Assembly (NCBI GenBank): GCA_949878535.1 | Contig: CATLAS010000066.1 | Span: 1 to 5,983, forward strand | Reading direction: 5' to 3' | Origin: an uncultured Eubacteriales bacterium | GTDB taxonomy: Bacteria; Bacillota; Clostridia; Oscillospirales; CAG-272 | DNA length: 5,983 nt | Shown here: one piece after another, positions 1-5,075 of the stretch | Numbering within the stretch: the stretch's first letter is position 1 | How the letters are laid out: each line of letters starts with the position of its first letter | Position numbers and translations under genes: made by a program | The notes under the pieces: generated by a model | Databases searched by the model: none | Told to the model about the DNA's origin: nothing | Seen by the model: only the letters and a program-made list of their open reading frames with translations

Positions 1-2
1 GA

Positions 3-3000
3 CTGGCAGAAATACTGGTGAACGGCGGTTATACCCGGGTGGAACTGGTGGAAGGTCCCGGGCAGTTCGCCATGCGCGGCGGTATTATTGACGTATATCC
101 CCCCGCAGAAGCCCCTGTGCGCATTGAATTATTCGGAGATGAAATTGACCGCATGGGCAATTTCGATCCTGCTACCCAGCGGTTTACAGAAGCGATCCGG
201 GAGCCGCTGCGCATTCCTCCTGCGGGTGAGATTTTGCCCAGTGAAAGAAGCCGGGAACTGATCCGGGCTGCCTGTGAAAAGCAGTTGAAAAAGGTGCAAG
301 GCACGGAAAATGCCCGGGCAGCGGATATTCTGCGGGCAGAACTTGCATCTTTGGACAACGGCGAAAATATCGGATTTGCAGACAAATACCTACCCCTAAT
401 TTATCCTGAGGCGTCCTGCTTCTTAGACTATTATGACGGACTTGCAGTCTTGTGCGACGCATCCGCAGTGCAGCAGCAGGCGCAGGCGGCGGAAATGCTC
501 ACCATGCAGACTCTGGAAGAACTGATTGGCGCGGGAGAACTGCATAAAACGGTGCGGGGAACGTATATTCATCCGTGGGCACGTATGGAAAAAGCACTGG
601 AAGTGCTGCCAAGCGTGCTGATAGATCCTTTTGCGCGCAGTCATGCCGGACTGTCTCCTGCTGCAGAATTTCATTTTGAAACCAGACACATTCCTGCATA
701 TGCTGGAAATACGTCCTTGCTTTTAGAGGATCTGGAACAATTTGCAGGGGGAAAATATCGGACGGCGATTCTTTGCGCCAACGAAACAGAAGCCGGAAAC
801 ATTGCTGATATGCTTTCCGATGCGGGCTACACAGCCGCTGTCTGCAATGAGAATTTGGATTTCTATGGCGCGGACAGCGCCCGACACCCTGTAGCACTCC
901 TATACGGCGACGGCGGCGCAGGTTTTGAGCTTACAGGGGAGTCGTTTGCTTTTCTGAATTATTCCGGTGTACCGGGATCTGCCGCAGGCAGACGCAAACG
1001 AAAAAAGACCGCAGCAAAGAAGAATCGGGAAGCGATCCTCTCTTACAGCGATCTAACCGAAGGGGATTACGTTGTCCATGAGGCATACGGAATCGGGCTG
1101 TTTGAAGGAATTGAAAATCTTACTGTCGACGGCATGTCCCGGGACTATGTAAAAATCAAATATGCTGGAACAGATCAGTTGTTTCTGCCGGTAGATCAGT
1201 TGGATTTGCTGTCCAAATATATCGGTGCCGCTGCCGAGGGAGGCGGCGTGCGCCTGTCCAAAATGGGCGGTTCCGATTGGAGCCGTGCGAAAAGTCGTGC
1301 CAGCGCATCCGCCAAGGAAATGGCAAAAGAGCTGATCGAACTGTATGCACGCCGCCGGCGTGCAAAAGGTATCGCCTTCCCGCCGGAGGACGATATGGGC
1401 AGACAGTTTGCCGCCGCGTTCCCCTATGAGGAAACGGACAGCCAGCTTACAGCTATTGCAGATGTAAATCGGGATATGGAAGCGAACTATCCCATGGATC
1501 GCATTGTATGCGGAGACGTTGGATACGGTAAAACAGAAGTTGCGCTGCGTGCCGCCTTTAAGGCTGTATCCGGAGGGTGTCAGGTGGCAATCCTTGTACC
1601 TACTACAATTTTGGCATACCAGCATTATCAAACAGCACTCAGCCGATTCCGTGGGTTCCCTGTTTCCATAGATATGCTGTCCCGGTTCCGGAGCAAAGCC
1701 CAGCAGACCGCGTCTCTGCGCCGGCTGCGCCGGGGAGAAACCGATATTGTGATCGGAACTCACCGGCTGATTTCTGAAGACATCACATTTAAAAATCTGG
1801 GGCTGGTTATCGTAGACGAAGAACAGCGGTTCGGCGTTGCCCAGAAAGAGAAGCTGAAAGAAGCTGCAATCGGTGCGGATATGCTGACGCTTACCGCCAC
1901 ACCAATCCCGCGAACGCTAAACATGGCAATGGGCGGCATTTTGGATATGAGCGTGCTGGACGATGTACCGGGAATGCGCTCTCCCGTGCAAACCTATGTA
2001 ATGGAGCATGAGGACGGGATTTTATATGAGGCAATCCGACGGGAGCTGCGCCGGGGCGGACAGGTATTTTATCTGAATAACAACGTGGAATATTTATACA
2101 CCATTGCAGGCAAACTGGGGCGTGCTGTTCCGGAAGCACGCTGCGCCGTGGCCCACGGACGTATGGACCGGGATGAGCTGGAGGAAGTGTGGGAAGGCCT
2201 TGTTGAAGGGGAAATCGACGTGCTGATCTGCACCACGATTATTGAAACAGGTGTAGACATTCCCAATGCAAACACGCTGATTATAGAAAATGCAGACCGA
2301 TTTGGGCTGTCTCAGCTTCATCAGATCCGTGGACGGGTCGGACGCTCCAACCGCCGGGCATATGCATATTTTACCTATCCAAAAATGAAGCAGCTTTCAG
2401 AAATCGCAGATAAGCGGCTTCAGGCAATCCGGGAATACGCAGCTTTTGGCGCAGGCTTTAAGATTGCACTACGGGACTTGGAAATCCGCGGCGCAGGAAA
2501 TCTATTGGGAGAGCAGCAGCACGGACACATGGAAGCAGTGGGCTACGATATGTACATCAAGCTGCTGGAGGAAGCAGTTCTGGAGGAAAAGGGCGAAGAA
2601 AAGAAAGTGCGCGCGGAATGTGCAGTTAGTGTGCGGGCAGACGCATACCTGCCGAAAAGTTACATCCGGGATCAGGCACAGCGTATGGAAATGTATCGTA
2701 AAATTGCAAAAATTCAATGCGAGGAAGATTTCTCCGATATGATAGACGAGCTGTGCGACCGGTTCGGTGATCCGCCGCGCAGTGCTATGATGCTGTGCCG
2801 CATTGCCCTTTTGCGCGGGCTTGGCGTGCAGGCGGGAATGGAAAAAATCGAAGAACGGGACAGAGAACTGATGCTGTGTTCTAAAACGCCGGATCTCACA
2901 GCAGTGCAGCAGCTTTCTGGCAAATATCCGGGTACACTCCGGATGACCATCGGCGCTGTGCCGGTGATCACAGTCAAGAAACCCCGTGGAGTGCAAACGG

Positions 3001-3065
3001 TAGATTTCCTCTGCGATTTGTTAACGGAATATATACAGTTTCTTCCTACGCAGGCAAAGGAATGA
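3..3065 (+). CDS. mfd: Transcription-repair coupling factor Mfd (5' end outside window)
   Basis: Mfd is a DNA translocase that displaces RNA polymerase stalled at a lesion and recruits UvrA for nucleotide excision repair. About 1020 residues are visible against a usual 1150-1180, so roughly 130-150 N-terminal residues are missing. Numbering below starts at the GTG at 18, which is internal: codons from position 3 (LAEIL) are open and in frame. In order: the UvrB-like region (GQFAMRGGIIDVYPP, IELFGDEID, residues ~14-45); the RNA-polymerase-interacting CarD-like domain at ~346-403 (GDYVVHEAYGIGLFEGI); the RecG-like motor with Walker A GDVGYGKTE (499-507), DEEQ box (600-603), TATPIPRT (626-633) and arginine-finger motif QIRGRVGR (769-776); the TRG relay motif from ~810 (FGAGFKIALRDLEIRGAGN); and the C-terminal D7 domain from ~865 (DAYLPKSYI), which masks the UvrA site. 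All motor residues look intact. Stop is TGA. Homology is very secure; true start not visible. Confidence 0.98.
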   Translation: MAEILVNGGYTRVELVEGPGQFAMRGGIIDVYPPAEAPVRIELFGDEIDRMGNFDPATQRFTEAIREPLRIPPAGEILPSERSRELIRAACEKQLKKVQGTENARAADILRAELASLDNGENIGFADKYLPLIYPEASCFLDYYDGLAVLCDASAVQQQAQAAEMLTMQTLEELIGAGELHKTVRGTYIHPWARMEKALEVLPSVLIDPFARSHAGLSPAAEFHFETRHIPAYAGNTSLLLEDLEQFAGGKYRTAILCANETEAGNIADMLSDAGYTAAVCNENLDFYGADSARHPVALLYGDGGAGFELTGESFAFLNYSGVPGSAAGRRKRKKTAAKKNREAILSYSDLTEGDYVVHEAYGIGLFEGIENLTVDGMSRDYVKIKYAGTDQLFLPVDQLDLLSKYIGAAAEGGGVRLSKMGGSDWSRAKSRASASAKEMAKELIELYARRRRAKGIAFPPEDDMGRQFAAAFPYEETDSQLTAIADVNRDMEANYPMDRIVCGDVGYGKTEVALRAAFKAVSGGCQVAILVPTTILAYQHYQTALSRFRGFPVSIDMLSRFRSKAQQTASLRRLRRGETDIVIGTHRLISEDITFKNLGLVIVDEEQRFGVAQKEKLKEAAIGADMLTLTATPIPRTLNMAMGGILDMSVLDDVPGMRSPVQTYVMEHEDGILYEAIRRELRRGGQVFYLNNNVEYLYTIAGKLGRAVPEARCAVAHGRMDRDELEEVWEGLVEGEIDVLICTTIIETGVDIPNANTLIIENADRFGLSQLHQIRGRVGRSNRRAYAYFTYPKMKQLSEIADKRLQAIREYAAFGAGFKIALRDLEIRGAGNLLGEQQHGHMEAVGYDMYIKLLEEAVLEEKGEEKKVRAECAVSVRADAYLPKSYIRDQAQRMEMYRKIAKIQCEEDFSDMIDELCDRFGDPPRSAMMLCRIALLRGLGVQAGMEKIEERDRELMLCSKTPDLTAVQQLSGKYPGTLRMTIGAVPVITVKKPRGVQTVDFLCDLLTEYIQFLPTQAKE

Positions 3066-3120
3066 GCCTGCCAGCATGGTAAAATAAATGATAGGGTAAC
3101 CTGTCCGCAGAAAGGATTTT

Positions 3121-3166
3121 GCGTGAAAGCTACAAAACAGCAAAATGTAATATGTCTGTTTCACGC
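3121..3166. repeat. 8-bp perfect inverted repeat, possible operator or stem
   Basis: Arms GCGTGAAA (3121-3128) and TTTCACGC (3159-3166) are perfect complements 30 bases apart. The left arm overlaps the proposed -35 box and the right arm falls at about +1 to +9 of the proposed transcript, the geometry of paired operator half-sites bracketing a promoter. The same arms could be an RNA stem only if transcription comes from upstream (mfd read-through). The perfect match is seen; a regulatory role is inferred. Confidence 0.35.
3123..3151 (+). promoter_or_regulatory. Candidate sigma-A-type promoter for the lipoprotein gene
   Basis: A -10 hexamer TGTAAT (3146-3151, five of six to TATAAT) lies 17 bases after a -35 hexamer GTGAAA (3123-3128, four of six to TTGACA). 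Transcription would begin near 3158, about 117 bases before the lipoprotein ATG, giving a long leader with hairpins at 3179-3202 and 3244-3261. The -35 match is only moderate, and AT-rich DNA gives such matches by chance. Confidence 0.3.
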
Positions 3167-3178
3167 CCAAATTCACTT

Positions 3179-3202
3179 AAAAATGGGACCCAACCCATTT
3201 TT
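3179..3202 (+). terminator. 9-bp hairpin with U-tract, weak terminator or attenuator
   Basis: AAAAATGGG (3179-3187) and CCCATTTTT (3194-3202) are perfect complements around a six-base loop. The right arm ends in five Ts, as in an intrinsic terminator. The stem has only three GC pairs, so it would be weak, and its symmetry allows use in both directions. Lying 113 bases after the mfd stop, it may end mfd transcripts. If the candidate promoter at 3123-3151 is real, it lies inside the lipoprotein leader and would act as an attenuator. Confidence 0.4.
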
Positions 3203-3243
3203 ATCTGCATGACAGACACAGCGAATTTAATGAACTATTTATG

Positions 3244-3261
3244 CAGCCGCTAAAGCGGCTG
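3244..3261 (+). promoter_or_regulatory. 7-bp GC-rich hairpin just upstream of the RBS
   Basis: CAGCCGC (3244-3250) and GCGGCTG (3255-3261) form a perfect stem with a TAAA loop. The stem ends three bases before the GGAG ribosome binding site at 3265-3268. It has no T-run after it, so it is not a terminator. Placed here it could stabilise the 5' end of the mRNA or affect ribosome access; that is inference from position. Confidence 0.4.
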
Positions 3262-3264
3262 AAT

Positions 3265-3268
3265 GGAG
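3265..3268 (+). promoter_or_regulatory. Ribosome binding site fixing the lipoprotein start
   Basis: GGAG lies six bases before the ATG at 3275, good Shine-Dalgarno spacing. An in-frame ATG at 3263 overlaps this site and has no ribosome binding site of its own; it would only add MEII ahead of a signal peptide that already begins MKIKYR. The start at 3275 is therefore preferred. Confidence 0.7.
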
Positions 3269-3274
3269 ATTATT

Positions 3275-4387
3275 ATGAAGATAAAATACAGATCTGCCGC
3301 CGCACTGCTGGGACTGCTTCTTTTGCTGTCCGCCTGTCTGCAAGGCTGCGGGGGAGATTCCAGCGCAGCCGTACTGACGCTGGGGGATGTGACAATCAGT
3401 GAAAACGTGTATCATTTCTGGGCAAGCAGCTATAAGGGAGATTTTCTTTACAGATACGAGGATGTGAAAAACACCGAGGAGTTCTGGAAAAGCGAGTTGA
3501 TTGACGGGATAAGCGCTGCGGAATATTTCGATACGGTGATACTGGAAAACATTCAATACACTATGGTATGTATGCAGCTGTTTGAAGAATACGGACTGGT
3601 AATTTCCGCATCGGAGAAGCAGAGCATACAGGATCGGATTTCCGATTATCTGAAGGAATACGCCCAAGGAAACCGGAACCTGTTCAATCAGGTGCTGGGT
3701 GAATACGGCGTAAATGCGAAACTGCTTGAAAAAATTTATATTGACGATGCAAAGGTCTCCAAAGTGTATGACTATCTGTACGGTGAGGAAGGAAAAACAC
3801 CTTTGACTGCGGAACAGCTGGAAGCATATTATCAGGATAATTACGTGCACTTTCAGATGATATTTATTAACAATAAATATCGGAATAAAACGGACAGCAA
3901 CGGAAAGTATATCACCGATGACAGCGGGCTAGTTCTCACGGAAGAATTAGATGCAGACACAAAAGCCCAGCGGGATGCGGCGATACAAAAGGTACAGGAA
4001 GGTCTTGCCGCCGGAGAAGCGTTTGCAGATTTGTATGAGACATATTCTGAACTGAAAGCATACGAAAACGGATATTATTTCAGCACAGGAACCACCTATA
4101 ATGATAAAATCTATTATGATTTAATCCAAAAGGCAAGAACCATGGAGCCGGAGGAAACGGCCACTGTTGAGGGTGATTATGGAACGTGTATTATACAAAA
4201 GCTGGAACTAAACGAAGGCGCCTGGGAGGACAAAGGAAACAGTGATTTCTTTGACAATTACAAGGATACGGTAGGAGACACCGTTTTCCGGGAATTTCTC
4301 CGGGAATATTTTGACGATATAACAGTAGATACGGAAGCGATTGCCGCATATTCCATTGCAGCAGTTACGCCAAATTACACTTTTTGA
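3275..4387 (+). CDS. SurA/PrsA-like foldase lipoprotein with degenerate parvulin domain
   Basis: Predicted exported lipoprotein of 370 residues, probably helping secreted proteins fold outside the membrane. The N-terminus has a KIKYR basic stretch, a Leu-rich core and a lipobox LSAC at residues 18-21, so Cys21 is the likely lipidated residue; Cys25 (LQGC) is a poorer alternative. Residues ~30-170 are mostly helical and charged, like the SurA N-terminal chaperone region. The segment LTAEQLEAYYQDNYVHFQMI (177-196) is the typical entry into a parvulin domain, followed by a GEAFADLYETYSE stretch, an NGYYFSTGTTY loop and a final strand YGTCIIQKLE. The family norm for that strand is YHII; here Cys305 replaces the His, so isomerase activity may be lost or weak. 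It follows mfd on the same strand, probably with its own promoter. TGA at 4385 is followed directly by an in-frame TAA. The fold assignment rests on motif pattern; chaperone without catalysis is the main alternative. Confidence 0.8.
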   Translation: MKIKYRSAAALLGLLLLLSACLQGCGGDSSAAVLTLGDVTISENVYHFWASSYKGDFLYRYEDVKNTEEFWKSELIDGISAAEYFDTVILENIQYTMVCMQLFEEYGLVISASEKQSIQDRISDYLKEYAQGNRNLFNQVLGEYGVNAKLLEKIYIDDAKVSKVYDYLYGEEGKTPLTAEQLEAYYQDNYVHFQMIFINNKYRNKTDSNGKYITDDSGLVLTEELDADTKAQRDAAIQKVQEGLAAGEAFADLYETYSELKAYENGYYFSTGTTYNDKIYYDLIQKARTMEPEETATVEGDYGTCIIQKLELNEGAWEDKGNSDFFDNYKDTVGDTVFREFLREYFDDITVDTEAIAAYSIAAVTPNYTF

Positions 4388-4433
4388 TAAAAAAGTATGC
4401 TGCAAGGCTGTACTAACGCCTCAAGTCGGTTCC

Positions 4434-4597
4434 GCCAAACTCCATAAATCCCCCGGCAAAGGGAGGTGGCACACCGCAGTTTCTGCCAAACTTCATATGC
4501 CTCTCTTTGTGTAAAGGGAGATGGCACAACATAGCCCCCACCAAAATTTATAGCCCCCCTTGTGCAAAGGGGGGTGAGTTTTGCACAGCAAAACTCA
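4434..4597. repeat. Three decayed direct copies of a palindromic repeat module (~51-55 bp)
   Basis: Copies start at 4434, 4485 and 4540. Each opens with a GCCAAACTCCATA-like sequence (GCCAAACTTCATA in copy 2, ACCAAAATTTATA in copy 3). Each then has a pyrimidine-rich stretch and an AAAGGGAG or AAAGGGGG arm (4458, 4513, 4566). Copies 1 and 2 continue GGTGGCAC and ATGGCAC after the arm. In copy 2, CTCTCTTT (4501-4508) pairs with AAAGGGAG (4513-4520) with one G-T pair. Copy 3 doubles as the left end of the more complete element at 4551-4706. Divergence between copies suggests old nested or tandem insertions. No coding signal is present. Confidence 0.65.
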
Positions 4598-4706
4598 GGG
4601 GGATTGTTTAAGCAATGCTGCCGATTTGAAAATATTGCAAAATCCAGTTGTAACAATCCCTCAGTCACAGTAAACTGTGACAGCTCCCTTTACACAAGGG
4701 AGCCTA
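4551..4706. mobile_element. MITE-like palindromic element with nested hairpins (~156 bp)
   Basis: The element is symmetric. Left end: hairpin CCCCCCTT/AAGGGGGG (4554-4561, 4567-4574), then a perfect 10-bp hairpin TGAGTTTTGC/GCAAAACTCA (4575-4584, 4588-4597). GGGATTGTT (4600-4608) pairs across the centre with AACAATCCC (4652-4660). Right end: hairpin GTCACAG/CTGTGAC (4664-4670, 4675-4681), then GCTCCCTT/AAGGGAGC (4683-4690, 4696-4703). The ends are inverted copies of each other, starting TAGCCCCCCTTGTG and, on the other strand, TAGGCTCCCTTGTG. It encodes no protein, so any movement would need a transposase from elsewhere. A TA at each end may be target duplication or part of the repeat. Its hairpins may also end transcripts of the lipoprotein gene, for which no other terminator is seen. 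A REP/BIME-type repeat is the alternative name. Confidence 0.7.
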
Positions 4707-4975
4707 TTTTGTGTTTTATGCTACGCGACAGTTTCCTATGGAGCCGCACAACGGGTCCTCACATGGGAGCCTTTTTTGCGTTTTATGCTGCGCGACGGTT
4801 TCCTTTGGAGCCGCACAGCGGATCCTCACATGGGAGCCCTTTTGTGTTTTATGCTGCACGACAGCTTCCTTTGGAGCCGCACAGCGGATCCTCACATGGG
4901 AGTCCTTCTGTATTTTGTGCTGCACGACAGCTTCCTTTGTGCTGGGAGATTCTTTTCGTACTTGTGCTATGATGG
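4698..4975. repeat. 66-67-bp tandem repeat array, three full and two partial units
   Basis: Using GGGAG as anchor, units begin at 4698, 4765, 4832, 4898 and 4944, giving spacings of 67, 67, 66 and 46. Full units share TTTTATGCTGC, CGACAG, TTCCTTTGGAGCCGCACAG and GGATCCTCACAT. The fourth unit lacks about 20 bases (the GGAGCCGCACAGCGGATCC part) and the fifth is heavily decayed. Each full unit can fold a small hairpin (CCGC-ACA-GCGG flanked by GGA/TCC). A one-base length change in the T-run separates 67- from 66-base units, so no reading frame is kept, which argues against coding. The first unit begins inside the right end of the palindromic element. There are no unique spacers, so it is not CRISPR. 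Confidence 0.85.
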
Positions 4976-5048
4976 TCCATATTTACGCTCTGCTGATCTC
5001 TCCCTTTACTTGGTAATTTTTAAATTTTTATATTAAACGAAATCAAAC
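4976..5048. other. AT-rich spacer with no recognised feature
   Basis: This short stretch between the tandem array and the terminator becomes strongly AT-rich (ATTTTTAAATTTTTATATT around 5015-5035). I see no ORF, promoter pair or repeat that I can support in it. Confidence 0.5.
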
Positions 5049-5075
5049 AAAAAGAGGGGCTATGCCCCTCTTTTT
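5049..5075 (-). terminator. Strong intrinsic terminator of the GTPase gene, probably bidirectional
   Basis: A perfect 12-bp stem, AAAAAGAGGGGC (5049-5060) against GCCCCTCTTTTT (5064-5075), closes on a three-base loop. Read on the minus strand, a GC-rich stem is followed by five Us and then GUUUGAUU. The stem overlaps the last bases of the minus-strand TAA stop at 5074-5076. The symmetric A and T tracts mean it should also stop transcription coming from the plus-strand side. Confidence 0.92.

Larger units (their letters stand above)
3066..3274 (+). other. Intergenic leader between mfd and lipoprotein gene
   Basis: This 209-base interval holds no credible ORF. It carries three perfect inverted repeats (3121-3166, 3179-3202, 3244-3261), a candidate promoter (3123-3151) and the ribosome binding site of the downstream gene. 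A further pairing, TGTCTGTT at 3153-3160 with GACAGACA at 3211-3218 (seven Watson-Crick pairs and one G-T), would enclose the 3179-3202 hairpin. I do not recognise a known riboswitch or T-box: no conserved T-box sequence (AGGGTGGNACCGCG-like) is present. The interval could simply be a terminator followed by a promoter, or it could be a structured 5' leader. Confidence 0.6.

Noticed and set aside
18..20. GTG at 18 as the mfd start
   Set aside because: Codons from position 3 are open and in frame, and the family has well over 100 further N-terminal residues, so this is an internal Val codon.
1053..1763. Long minus-strand open frame inside mfd
   Set aside because: It lies wholly antisense to the RNA-polymerase-interaction and Walker A regions of mfd, and its product shows no recognisable domain.
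3263..3274. Upstream ATG start for the lipoprotein
   Set aside because: It overlaps the ribosome binding site of the better start at 3275, has no site of its own, and only adds MEII before the signal peptide.
4379..4396. ACTTTTT/AAAAAGT hairpin at the lipoprotein stop as terminator
   Set aside because: It is almost all AT pairs and has no T-run after it, so it is unlikely to end transcription.
4716..4925. Minus-strand ORF with 22-residue repeats (QHKTQKGSHVRIRCAAPKE)
   Set aside because: The periodicity is that of the DNA repeat, and the frame breaks at the one-base T-run change in the second unit.
4698..4943. CRISPR-like array
   Set aside because: Units are repeated over their full length with no unique spacers, the period is too even, and no cas gene is present.
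4562..5036. Plus-strand ORFs across the repeats, up to 136 codons
   Set aside because: They are translations of the 66-67-bp tandem array; frame is not kept between units and there is no convincing ribosome binding site.
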